A DNA stretch of 64,000 bases from Sinobacterium caligoides (GTDB lineage: Bacteria; Pseudomonadota; Gammaproteobacteria; Pseudomonadales; Sinobacteriaceae): positions 1,178,001 through 1,242,000 of the forward strand of contig NZ_RKHR01000003.1 in the NCBI RefSeq assembly GCF_003752585.1, in the 5' to 3' direction. Below the pieces are notes generated by a model that saw nothing but the letters and a program-made list of their open reading frames with translations, was not told where the DNA came from and searched no databases. Position 1 is the first letter of the stretch, and each line of letters opens with the position of its first letter. The position numbers were made by a program, and so were the translations under genes. Positions 15,964-24,843 of the stretch are shown piece by piece.

Positions 15964-17004
15964 CTATTGCTCGAGCTGTAAGTAGTGCACACTGAATAAC
16001 TGATCACCATCCAACCAACTTTTTGTAATACGAAACCCCGCCCTAGCAACAAGCTCAGAAAAACTTTCTATGGTGTATTTATAGGAGTTTTCTGTATGAA
16101 TACTCTCGCCCTGCGCAAAACTCAGCTGCTCATCCAACACACTGACATTATGGGCCTGCTGGCTGATCAAGTGCATCTCAATGCGGCGCAGCTGCTCATT
16201 ATAAAACGCGTGATGCTTGAATTTATTCACATCGATATTAGCACCCGTCAATCGATTAACGTTGGCTAACACATTAAGATTAAACTCTGCCGTCACTCCC
16301 TGCTGATCATTGTAAGCCGCCGTCAAAATATCGTTTTCCTTGTGCAAATCAATGCCGATCAACACGCCGCCCGCCAGCTCATGCTCATGTACAGAATCGC
16401 TACACTCTCTCAAGCTCGGCAGCAACCAAGACCTTAATTTCGATAAGAATATCACCGCCTCGTCAGGTGTCATATTGCCCAAGGTCGAGCCGGGGTAAAA
16501 GATCACGCGTTTGCCGTGAGGTAGCGTTGCCGGTGGATTGGGGAGTTGGGAGAAGTCAGCGCAAATTGCCTGCACATCCAGCGCAGGAAATTCTCCCCCA
16601 AGCTTGATAGCCGCACGCTGCAGGAACTCGCCGGCAATATCCATCGGCACATAGGCTTTAGGCTGTAGCGCCGGTAGCAACAACCTAACTTTTTCACTAC
16701 TGCCACTACCCGGCTCGATCAACACCACCTCGCGACCACAGTAATCAGCGATCTCATCAGCGTTGTCACGCAATATACTGCGCTCTGTGCGCGCGGGATA
16801 ATACTCCGGTAGGGCCGTGATCAACTCAAACAGCTCTGAGCCATGCGTATCATAAAAAAACTTAGGGTTAATCGTTTTCTGCGCCTGCCGAAGCCCTTGC
16901 AGGATTTCTAGCTGGTCATCGTTACTGCTGGCGTGATGATCTTGAAAAGAGAGTTTAGCTTCGCCCGCTGTCTCAAAGCGTTTTTCCACAAGTGCTTCAG
17001 TCAT
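15964..17004 (-). CDS. egtD: L-histidine N-alpha-methyltransferase (ergothioneine)
   Basis: The 346-residue protein matches EgtD-type (DUF2260) methyltransferases. It begins with KTINPKFFYDTHGSELFELI, followed by LPEYYPARTERSIL, then the SAM-binding loop IEPGSGSSEK and the FYPGSTLGNMTPDEA strand. EgtD trimethylates histidine to hercynine with three SAM. It lies 23 bp downstream of egtB in the same transcript, which strongly supports the pathway assignment. Its SD is AGAGAAC before ATG 17004. Confidence 0.93.
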   Translation of the reverse strand: MTEALVEKRFETAGEAKLSFQDHHASSNDDQLEILQGLRQAQKTINPKFFYDTHGSELFELITALPEYYPARTERSILRDNADEIADYCGREVVLIEPGSGSSEKVRLLLPALQPKAYVPMDIAGEFLQRAAIKLGGEFPALDVQAICADFSQLPNPPATLPHGKRVIFYPGSTLGNMTPDEAVIFLSKLRSWLLPSLRECSDSVHEHELAGGVLIGIDLHKENDILTAAYNDQQGVTAEFNLNVLANVNRLTGANIDVNKFKHHAFYNEQLRRIEMHLISQQAHNVSVLDEQLSFAQGESIHTENSYKYTIESFSELVARAGFRITKSWLDGDQLFSVHYLQLEQ

Positions 17005-17027
17005 TATTGTTCTCTAAGCTGGTATTG

Positions 17028-18341
17028 TTAAATTATTGTTTTTGCCAAACGAAGACCGCTAAACTGCCAGCGATCTTCTGGGTAGAAGAAGTTTCGATAG
17101 CTGGGTCGCAGATGCGCATTCGGGCTAACACAGGAGCCACCGCGCAACACCCACTGGTTGCACATAAACTTGCCATTGTATTCGCCGATAGCCCCTGCGC
17201 AGACTTTGAAGCCTGGGTAGGGCCGGTAAGCACTTGAGGTCCACTGCCAGCAGGCATCGTAAAGTTGCAGCAACGCCCCCTGCCCGCTTTTTCTCTGAGT
17301 AATGTTTTCTGCACCGGCCTCAGCACTGACCGCCTGCGGGTGGTAAAAACGCTCAGCGGCAGAGCTGAAACGCTGCTGTGTCGCCGCGTATTCCCACTCA
17401 AACTCGGTCGGCAAGCGCGCGCCAGCCCAACCAGCATAGGCCTCGGCCTCGTAGGCGCTTAAGTGACAAACCGGCTGATTGGCTTGCCTAGGACGCAAGC
17501 CATACAAGGTATATTCCTGCGCTACATCGCCGTCATCCTGCCAGTAGAGCGGCTTCGTGATCTCACCTTGCTGCACCTTCGACCAACCGTCTGCCAGCCA
17601 CAGCTCCGCTCGCCGATAACCACCATCATCGATAAACGCCTGGTACTCTTCGTTAGTAACCAGACGATCGCTGAGCTGAAAAGGCGGTAGGTAGACCTGG
17701 TGCTGAGGCGACTCGTTATCAAAGGAGAACGCACCCTCATCACTCTCAGCAGCAGCCTCAGGCACACCAATATCCACCAGCCCGCCCTGGAAGCTCAACC
17801 AACTCTGAGGGTGGCGATAGGCTTGCTCTGTTATGGGCAGATCGAGGTAAACCGGGGAGAGTGGGTTTTGCGCAAAGGAATACTTTAAATCGGTGCAGAA
17901 CAACTCTTGATGTTGCTTTTCGTGCTGGATACCCAGTCGACAACGGCCGATGATCGCCAACCTTTCGGGGTGATCAAACTGCAGTAAAAGTCGCTCCATC
18001 GCCTGATCGATATACGCACGATATGCCAACACTTCGTCGATCGTCGGCCTTGATAACAGTCCCCGCTTAGGGCGCGGAAACTGCTCGCCAACCGCATTGT
18101 AATAAGAATTAAATAACACCTCATAACGAGGGTGAAACACTTGGTACTGTTGCACAAAGACTTTTAAGATAAAGGTCTCGAAAAACCAACTGGTGTGTGC
18201 CAGGTGCCATTTTGGCGGGCTAGCGAAAGCAGCAGCCTGTAAGCTGAAATCTTCACTGTGTAGTGGCTCTACCATCTGCACCGATTGCAAACGCGTAGCC
18301 CTAAAGGCATTAATCAATACGCTATTATCTTCGAATCTCAT
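17028..18341 (-). CDS. egtB: Ergothioneine sulfoxide synthase
   Basis: The start is ATG 18341, which overlaps the previous stop codon (ATGA). The 437-residue protein has a DinB-like N-terminal domain with the iron ligands WHLAHTSWFFE and HEKQHQE (HxxxHxE) near residue 130. The C-terminal FGE/SUMF1 domain holds RLPTEFEWEYAA and RGGSCVSPNAHLRPSYRNFF. EgtB joins hercynine to a thiol donor oxidatively, forming the sulfoxide. Because no EgtA or EgtC gene is adjacent, it may use cysteine directly, as some EgtB do (inference). It is translationally coupled to the PhzF-like gene upstream. Confidence 0.93.
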   Translation of the reverse strand: MRFEDNSVLINAFRATRLQSVQMVEPLHSEDFSLQAAAFASPPKWHLAHTSWFFETFILKVFVQQYQVFHPRYEVLFNSYYNAVGEQFPRPKRGLLSRPTIDEVLAYRAYIDQAMERLLLQFDHPERLAIIGRCRLGIQHEKQHQELFCTDLKYSFAQNPLSPVYLDLPITEQAYRHPQSWLSFQGGLVDIGVPEAAAESDEGAFSFDNESPQHQVYLPPFQLSDRLVTNEEYQAFIDDGGYRRAELWLADGWSKVQQGEITKPLYWQDDGDVAQEYTLYGLRPRQANQPVCHLSAYEAEAYAGWAGARLPTEFEWEYAATQQRFSSAAERFYHPQAVSAEAGAENITQRKSGQGALLQLYDACWQWTSSAYRPYPGFKVCAGAIGEYNGKFMCNQWVLRGGSCVSPNAHLRPSYRNFFYPEDRWQFSGLRLAKTII

Positions 18342-19123
18342 GCTGCATCCACCGCTTCTGTCTGACAATAACCGCCCACCTCGACCCGATCACCGACTAA
18401 GCGCCCGAACAATAACCCCCGTTGCTGCGATAGCTGCACAGCCTGCAACTCCGGCTGCTGAAAGAAATCGACCAGTAAGCGCATCGCAGAACCGGTAGCG
18501 GCGTCTTCATTGACACCGTATTGCGGCGCAAAATAGCGATAGACGATCGACGATACGTGATGACTCACTCGCGCCGTACAGATTAAGGCGCGGCGAGTAA
18601 ACAGGCCAAGCTGCTCCGCCGGTGCGGTTAACTCACCGATGTCTGTGCCATCGGGCCACTGTAATAATAGGTAGCCCTGCTCATCCCCATAGGTCACCGC
18701 TTTGATCGGCGACTGCTTCGGGTACAGCTGCGCAACCCACGGGGGCATGGTAATGGGGTGATGGTGCAAGCGGGTAAATTGCAGCCAAACTTTATGGCTG
18801 AGATCAGTGTCTGTATAGGCCTTAACCATGCTCTCGCTAGTGACCAACGACAGATGCGTCGATTGCGTCTCATGCAGCCAATAATGCGCCGCACTCAGTA
18901 AGCCATGCCCGCAACAGCGAATGGGGTACAAACCACTAAAACACTGCAGACTAACTTGCTCGCTATCGAGCCGATGAGTTTGACAATAGGTCGAGGCCAA
19001 ATTGTGGGCTGCAGGGGCAGCAGCCTCTTGGGCACTCGAAAGCACGTCGACGTAACACGCATTGCCCGTCGCTTTTAGTGCATTCCGACCAATAAAAGCA
19101 CTTATTTTTATTCTATTTGCCAT
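18338..19123 (-). CDS. PhzF-family isomerase-like protein in the egt operon
   Basis: The 261-residue protein starts at ATG 19123. PhzF/DapF-fold features are PIRCCGHGLLSAAH in the N-terminal half and YFAPQYGVNEDAATGSA in the C-terminal half. These are the two conserved loops of PhzF proteins, which catalyse isomerisation or epimerisation. The usual early catalytic Glu (in GNPAGV-type openings) is not evident; the N-terminus reads KATGNACYVDVLSS. Its stop overlaps the egtB start by four bases, so it is co-translated with EgtB and EgtD. A role in the pathway is suggested only by this context. Confidence 0.82.
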   Translation of the reverse strand: MANRIKISAFIGRNALKATGNACYVDVLSSAQEAAAPAAHNLASTYCQTHRLDSEQVSLQCFSGLYPIRCCGHGLLSAAHYWLHETQSTHLSLVTSESMVKAYTDTDLSHKVWLQFTRLHHHPITMPPWVAQLYPKQSPIKAVTYGDEQGYLLLQWPDGTDIGELTAPAEQLGLFTRRALICTARVSHHVSSIVYRYFAPQYGVNEDAATGSAMRLLVDFFQQPELQAVQLSQQRGLLFGRLVGDRVEVGGYCQTEAVDAA

Positions 19124-19488
19124 CAGCAAACTTATATCCTTATCACGGTGTAGCCGGGGCAATCCATGCGCCAGCAGCTCTAATACTGCCCGAATGATAT
19201 GACAGTTCTATCTCATCTATATTACAACATGCCATAACACTGGCAGCGATCAAACAGGGGGGAAAATCCCCGCCGTGTTATTCTATCGACTTTCGATAAT
19301 AATTATTTGCCACCATATTGGCAACCAGCCAGTATGGACTCAGCGCAAATAAATCGACAGTGATAGCACCCGATCAATGGCACCAACGAAACAACCCTCA
19401 ACGCACTAATAGCGCCTAACTAGAGCTTTTTGAAAAACCAAAAAGCCTCGCTTGCGGCAACTCTCTTCGACGATATTGCTCGCTGTGT
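19124..19488. other. Intergenic region
   Basis: 365 bp with no credible gene. A GGGGGGAAAATCCCC hairpin lies near 19256-19270. A CTTTTTG...CAAAAAG stem at 19424-19447, just downstream of the EAL gene, may serve as its terminator. The promoter of the egt operon should lie in the left part. Confidence 0.4.
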
Positions 19489-20700
19489 TTACGCCGTCCC
19501 TGCCGCGAACAAAATCATATCTTCGACCAACACATCCATCAATAACATCATATTCTCTGAGACAAAACAGCCGAATGTTCGACACATTTTGCCAGAACAG
19601 CGATCTTTATAGGGCTCGGAGACCAGCACATTATCATCGGAGGCATGGCGCATGGCGACCAACAACGGAAAGAACGGACGATGACTCCAGTTTAAGGCAA
19701 TAGGTTCGTCATCCGTGAAGACCCCGGCAGCACAGACGTCGTAGTTCGGTGATATTTGCGTCGCCTGAGCGTCGCACAAGTAGTAACGCAACAACCCCAA
19801 CTCCCGCATGCTGGCAATATCGGGGGGGCTTGATAGCACCTGCTCAACGCCAGACTGGCGAATCAACGTCGAGATCGTCGACACATGCTGGGAGAACAAT
19901 TGCTGATGCTGCTGTGATTGAAGGTAGCGGTCTGACTTGCGCGACAAATAACGCTGTTTTAGCTCCAGCGTACGCTTGACCGTTGTCGACGCATCGATAA
20001 AGCCCGCCAGTGCAGGTTCATATAGCCAACCTTGAATACAGTCAGCCCCGCACTCGATGGCAAAATGAAACTCCTCTTCTGTCTCGACACCCTCGCAAAT
20101 AATCAAGCTATCGGCACGCTGCGCCAACGTAGTTAGACACAACGCAATATTGGCCTCGACCCCGCCCTTCACTGCCGCCTTAAGCAGATGCATATCCAAT
20201 TTGATGACCTCCGGCTCTAATGCCAACACCCTGTCGAGCTGCGAGGCACCGGCACCAAAATCATCGACGGCAACCTTAACGCCGTGTGACTGGTACTCCT
20301 TAACTAGGCGCTTGAGCTTGGTAATATCCCCGGCTAACTCTGTAATTTCGATCACTACCTTTTGTGGGTCGATAGCCAGCTCATCCAGCATGCGCAGGGT
20401 CGGCACCAGATCATCCTGCATCAACCGATCGACCCAGGTCGGTGAGATATTCAACGTCATCAGCCCGGCAGCATTGTCGGTAGAATTGTCGGCCGCAAGT
20501 TGCTGCAAGGCCGTGCGCCGGATGTGTCGATCAATCTCTAGCACCTCACTGGTCGCGTATTGTTGGCCGTGAAAAATGTGCCCAGCAGAGATCACACGAT
20601 CATTTTCCATCGTTCTCGCTAGGGCCTCGTAGGCCAGTATCTTGCCATCGGCAAGATTAATAATCGGCTGGAAATACGGAAAATAATGCTCTTTCATCAA
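19489..20700 (-). CDS. EAL-domain cyclic-di-GMP phosphodiesterase
   Basis: The ~400-residue protein has an N-terminal EAL domain (~5-245) with the expected residues: YEALAR, NISPTW, VIEITE, VDDFGAG, IKLDM, CEGVETEEEF and GWLYEPA. All metal- and catalysis-related positions are present, so activity against c-di-GMP is likely. The C-terminal ~150 residues are a separate sensor-like region, possibly related to the YkuI C-terminal type, with CSGKMCRTFGCF near the end. A TTG start at 20700 is seven bases from AGGAG; ATG 20697 is the alternative. It has no membrane segment, so it is cytoplasmic. Confidence 0.92.
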   Translation of the reverse strand: MMKEHYFPYFQPIINLADGKILAYEALARTMENDRVISAGHIFHGQQYATSEVLEIDRHIRRTALQQLAADNSTDNAAGLMTLNISPTWVDRLMQDDLVPTLRMLDELAIDPQKVVIEITELAGDITKLKRLVKEYQSHGVKVAVDDFGAGASQLDRVLALEPEVIKLDMHLLKAAVKGGVEANIALCLTTLAQRADSLIICEGVETEEEFHFAIECGADCIQGWLYEPALAGFIDASTTVKRTLELKQRYLSRKSDRYLQSQQHQQLFSQHVSTISTLIRQSGVEQVLSSPPDIASMRELGLLRYYLCDAQATQISPNYDVCAAGVFTDDEPIALNWSHRPFFPLLVAMRHASDDNVLVSEPYKDRCSGKMCRTFGCFVSENMMLLMDVLVEDMILFAAGTA

Positions 20701-21034
20701 CTGCTGGCTCCTAGCCCACGCTTACTTGAGTGATCAATACTCATAGGGCCACATGCATACGTTTTACACGCCTCATGCTGTACACGCCTCATGATACCAG
20801 TAGAAAACGGATCCTCTAGCCGGCGTATCGGTTGACTCATATTTGCAAGCTATATACCAAGATAGCTCGACGCTATGTATCAGCGAGCGGCAGACAAAAC
20901 GACTGCAATGAGCGGGGACTGCTCCCCCACAAGGCATTGCTCTAAGCGCATTGTTCTGTGCGCCATATTCATACTAGCGCCCCACAACGGTGCTATTGCG
21001 TAATTTGCCGGAAACACCGCTCGTCAAAAACGAC
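20701..21034. other. Intergenic region
   Basis: 334 bp with no credible gene. A short direct repeat, CACGCCTCATG (20767-20777 and again from about 20783), is the only notable feature. Confidence 0.4.
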
Positions 21035-21517
21035 TCACTTGATATAGGCGTTGAGCTGCGACTTTATCTCTGGGTAGGCCTGCTCTATAACCTCGTGTGT
21101 TGCCAACTGATTATCGGTGTATGAGAAACCTGGCGAGACGGCCTCACTAATCAACGAAAACTCCCCTGAACACAAGCTGGATGCCTTCCAGTACCCTCCA
21201 GGCACGAGCAACTGTAGTTGCTGACCATTTTCTATCTCCGGTCCCAGCACGACCTCCGAGAGATTACCGTCAGGCGACACCAGCGTATATTTAATCGCCT
21301 CCCCCTTGTGATAATAGTGCATGATATCCGATATATTCTTATGCAAAAAACCGATCGGGCTATCATCAGTCAACATATAATAAATAGAAGTTAGTAACTT
21401 CCTTGTGCCAACGATACAGCTGACATCCTGTTCCGACTCATAAGTCCGCCTAAAGTAGCCCCCCTCCAAAGGGTGTCGCTGCAACTTTAAATGATTAATG
21501 ACAGCTTGTTTATCCAC
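21035..21517 (-). CDS. DUF985 (cupin_5) protein
   Basis: The start is GTG 21517, chosen because AAGGAG lies five bases upstream; the longer frame to 21637 adds an implausible Met/Cys-rich leader. The 160-residue protein matches the cupin DUF985 family: LKLQRHPLEGGYFRRTYES, STAIYYML-like LLTSIYYMLTDD, SDIMHYYHKGEAIKY, VVLGPEI, LVPGGYWKASSL and AVSPGFSYTDN. In this family a beta-barrel binds an unknown small molecule. The usual metal-site His is shifted (HKNISDIMHYY). Function unknown. Confidence 0.88.
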   Translation of the reverse strand: MDKQAVINHLKLQRHPLEGGYFRRTYESEQDVSCIVGTRKLLTSIYYMLTDDSPIGFLHKNISDIMHYYHKGEAIKYTLVSPDGNLSEVVLGPEIENGQQLQLLVPGGYWKASSLCSGEFSLISEAVSPGFSYTDNQLATHEVIEQAYPEIKSQLNAYIK

Positions 21518-21674
21518 ACACACTCCTTCTTCTCGATAATGCCAAAAACAATCACAACCGCAACTAAAGCAATTCCTATCAGGGCCAGTCATCATGACCA
21601 ATAAAACCATGACGATGCAGATTCTAGCACTGATCAATATCAGCAGTATGATAAGTACGACGCCGTTTACTTAA

Positions 21675-22754
21675 TTATTTTTTAAGATACGACGCCGTGT
21701 CCTGGCGAAACTGGATGACGATAAACTCAGCCGGACGCATAATCGCGACACCGATATCGATAATCATTTTACCGTTAACGATATCACTCTGACTCATGGT
21801 GATATTCTCGCCAACATTAATAAAGAAGGCCTCTTCAGCACTCGCCCCCATTAACGCGCCCTGTAACCATAGCTGAGTCAGATACTGCTCAACCGAGTCG
21901 CTGACGGCATCCCACGTCGGCTGAGTGTTAGGCTCAAATATCATCGCGCGCAACGCCTCTTTAATGTCTTTTTCGATGCTATTGCACAAACGGCGGACGG
22001 GGACATAACGCCACTCGAGTGAGTCCCTCTGAGTACGCGCGCCCCATATGGTTGGTGCACCGTTGTTGAATCGACGAATCATATTCAGTGCCGTCCCCCG
22101 AGTGTACTGCCCCTGCATTGCATCAGAGACTTGAAATTGTGGCTTCACACCCACTAAGGCCATATTGGCCGGGGCCTTCCATACGCCTCGCGTACTGTCA
22201 TTGCGGCAATAGGCGCCGGCAATAACCGCGCTCGGCGGAATAGGCGCATCCGTCCAGTCGGCAATCAACCAAGGATAATATGCCGCAGAGAATGAACTGT
22301 TAGCTAACTTATCCCACGGTAACGTATCGCCCGATACCAGCTCACCTTTAGGACCGTCCACGATCGCAAAGAGATTATTATCATTCTCGAGTAACTCTAC
22401 CGCGCCTGCGAGGCTCTCACCCGCGGCAACCAATAACGTAATATCATCATGTTTAACCACCTCTTCAACTAAGTTGTCGGTTTGAATCAAGTAACAGCTG
22501 GCGCCACCATTGTTAAAGTAAGCACGCAGACAACGATCCAGCATAGCGGTATGTGTGCCATCTAAGTCTGCAGTATACTTACTATACTCCAGGTAGTTTT
22601 CAATCCGCTTAGTCCCGCTGGCAAGCCCTAATCCTTGCGCTGCCTGCGCTGAAATAGCAAAAGCGGGGACAGCCGTAGCACAATGACATACCGAGAAACG
22701 TTGCCTTTTTTGCTGCTCTACATAATCCCCTGGAAAATCCGTTGTAATGGCCAT
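21675..22754 (-). CDS. Orphan phage tail-sheath protein
   Basis: The protein has 359 residues from ATG 22754 (SD AAGGGA). Tail-sheath features are strongest in the C-terminal half: NNGAPTIWGARTQ, EWRYVPVRRLCNSIEKDIKEALR, FEPNTQPTWDAV, and a final GKMIIDIGVAIMRPAEFIVIQF. It lacks the long N-terminal insertions of T4 gp18 and is nearer to P2 FI or R-type pyocin sheath proteins. Sheaths polymerise around a tube and contract. No tube, baseplate, spike or AAA gene is found in the flanking 10 kb, so it stands alone. Confidence 0.87.
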   Translation of the reverse strand: MAITTDFPGDYVEQQKRQRFSVCHCATAVPAFAISAQAAQGLGLASGTKRIENYLEYSKYTADLDGTHTAMLDRCLRAYFNNGGASCYLIQTDNLVEEVVKHDDITLLVAAGESLAGAVELLENDNNLFAIVDGPKGELVSGDTLPWDKLANSSFSAAYYPWLIADWTDAPIPPSAVIAGAYCRNDSTRGVWKAPANMALVGVKPQFQVSDAMQGQYTRGTALNMIRRFNNGAPTIWGARTQRDSLEWRYVPVRRLCNSIEKDIKEALRAMIFEPNTQPTWDAVSDSVEQYLTQLWLQGALMGASAEEAFFINVGENITMSQSDIVNGKMIIDIGVAIMRPAEFIVIQFRQDTASYLKK

Positions 22755-23448
22755 AAAAATTCCCTTTCTAAAATAGTGTCCATGATAGCTATTGCTAAAA
22801 AACTCTAGAGGCAATCAGTCGCTGCTCACAACACCTGCGAGCCTTCCTGCTCATGCATGTAAGACAAAACTTTACTACAACACACTACGAGGGTGCAAAG
22901 CATTACATTAACGCCACAATCAAAAAACAATGTATTGGCATACCATCATAATAGCGTAATTAGGTCGCGCATCAGAAAAAAGGGATATAGATCACTTCCT
23001 CAGCAAGCCAACATCCCACGAACTTTACCGTGTGCAATCAGCACAGCTCTGCAACCATATTCGCACCAGACAAAAACAGCTAAAAGCCACCAAACAGCTT
23101 GAACATTAACTAAAAGACACTGAAACCCTATAGCAGAAATTTTCAGAATATTTTTTAAAAAATGGTTATAAACCAGCATAAAAACGCCAACCGCGTCTCA
23201 CAACAACAAAACAAACAAGCAGCAAACAAACTATCCAATAATTAATCATAAAGCTGTTTTAAAAAATATTTTAGATTGCTTTAATCAGTGCAGACAAAAT
23301 AAAAAGCAAACACCAAAAACTCATTAACAATTAAACACGAAGTTTAAGTAACAAAAAAATTAATGCCGCAGCGAAACCAAGGAAGAATAATTCTCTAAAA
23401 AATTATAACTCCACCAGCACGGCACACTGACAACAAAAGGATGTAACA
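22755..23448. other. AT-rich intergenic region
   Basis: 694 bp between divergent genes, rich in A-tracts. A 69-codon plus-strand frame at 22893-23102 has no ribosome-binding site or family resemblance and is not called. The chitinase promoter should lie near the right end. Confidence 0.4.
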
Positions 23449-24681
23449 ATGAGCAATCTTACCAGCAATACCAAAACCAATTTCCAGCCATTCAAACTCT
23501 GCGCAATAGCGCTAGCCATTGCTAGCAGCACCGCTTTTGCTGACACCCCCTACGAGATGACGCAGGCTGAGCTGGAGGCAACAGAGGCACAGCTCATTGC
23601 AGAGCAACCCGAGATAATGGGTGATGTCAGAGACTCGATACGTACTTTAGATAACGACACTGTAGAGGCCATTACCGCCAACGCAAACAGCAACCCTGCA
23701 AATGTAAAACGCGTCGAAGACATCATCGATAGCGATATGTGGGATGATTTATTTTCCGAACGCGCCACAGAATACACCTACGATAATTTTCTAAAAGCGG
23801 TCGGCAAGTTCCCAGCCTTCTGCGGTGATTATGACGATGGCCGAGATGCAGAGGCTATTTGTCGCAAAAGCTTAGCGACAATGTTCGCACACTTTGCTCA
23901 AGAGACAGGCGGCCACGATGCCAACTCTGATTTACCAGAGTGGAAACAAGGGCTAGTTTATGTTCGTGAAATGGGACTAACTGAAGACTCAAGAGGTATG
24001 TATAACTCAGAATGCAACCCGGCGGTATGGCAGGGTGAAGCCTGGCCCTGTGGTACATTTGAAGACGGTAGCTTTAAATCATACTTTGGTCGTGGCGCCA
24101 AGCAGCTCAGTTACAACTATAATTATGGCCCCTTTTCACAGGCCATCTACGGTGATGTCAACACTCTACTCGACAACCCTGAAAAAGTGGCAGACACCTG
24201 GTTGAACCTCGCTAGCGCCGTCTTCTTCTACTTATATCCCCAGCCTCCTAAGGCCAGCATGCTACACGTCATCGACGGTACATGGGAGCCCAACGCTAGT
24301 GATATAGCGGCAGGACGTGAGGCTGGCTTTGGCGTCACGACGCTGATTATCAATGGCGGTGTCGAGTGCGGCGGCGCAACGGAACATCAACAATCACAAA
24401 ACCGTATCGACTACTATAAAGGGCTAGCTGACTACCTAGGCGTCCCCATCCCAGACGATGAGGTGCTAGGTTGCGCCAACATGGAGTTCTTCGATGAGGC
24501 ATCCTCAGCGGCATTAAATATTTACTGGGAGCAAGATTGGTCCTGGGTCGCCGGCAACCCACAGGATGGCGCCTCGTTTGCCTGCAAACTCGTCAACTAC
24601 CAAACACCTTACACGGCGTTCCTGAAGGGTGACTACCAGCGCTGTGTTGAGGATAAATTTAACGTCGTGGTCAGCCAGTAA
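23449..24681 (+). CDS. Secreted GH19 chitinase
   Basis: The 410-residue protein follows AAGGATGTAACA and a long signal peptide (residues 1-31, cut near AFA-DT). A charged pro-region of ~60 residues precedes the GH19 domain (~100-335). The catalytic-acid segment is AHFAQETGGHD, and the substrate-cleft signature is SYFGRGAKQLSYNYNYGPFS; LIINGGVECGG and NRIDYYKGLADYLGV follow as in family 19. It hydrolyses chitin with inversion. The C-terminal ~70 residues (FDEASSAALNIYWEQDW...) form a small extra module that I cannot assign. A strong terminator follows. It pairs functionally with the chitin-binding enzyme at 49.6 kb. Confidence 0.93.
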   Translation: MSNLTSNTKTNFQPFKLCAIALAIASSTAFADTPYEMTQAELEATEAQLIAEQPEIMGDVRDSIRTLDNDTVEAITANANSNPANVKRVEDIIDSDMWDDLFSERATEYTYDNFLKAVGKFPAFCGDYDDGRDAEAICRKSLATMFAHFAQETGGHDANSDLPEWKQGLVYVREMGLTEDSRGMYNSECNPAVWQGEAWPCGTFEDGSFKSYFGRGAKQLSYNYNYGPFSQAIYGDVNTLLDNPEKVADTWLNLASAVFFYLYPQPPKASMLHVIDGTWEPNASDIAAGREAGFGVTTLIINGGVECGGATEHQQSQNRIDYYKGLADYLGVPIPDDEVLGCANMEFFDEASSAALNIYWEQDWSWVAGNPQDGASFACKLVNYQTPYTAFLKGDYQRCVEDKFNVVVSQ

Positions 24682-24784
24682 CAAAAGAGCGACAACCCCA
24701 GGATGACGACAAATACGTTGTTATCATCCTGACGGGAAAGTTTGACCGGTTCAGCGAAAGCTGAGGCTTCAAGGAAGAGCCACT

Positions 24785-24823
24785 AGGCCCTACTGCATCC
24801 TCAATGCAATAGGGCCTTTTCTC
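24785..24823 (+). terminator. Rho-independent terminator after the chitinase
   Basis: AGGCCCTA-CTGCAT-loop-ATGCAA-TAGGGCCTTTT forms a long stem with a U-run. It could also serve the convergent deaminase gene. Confidence 0.9.
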
Positions 24824-24843
24824 GACGTTCTATTCAAGAATGA

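Noticed and set aside
22893-23102. 69-codon plus-strand frame upstream of the chitinase
   Set aside because: No ribosome-binding site, low complexity and no recognisable domain.
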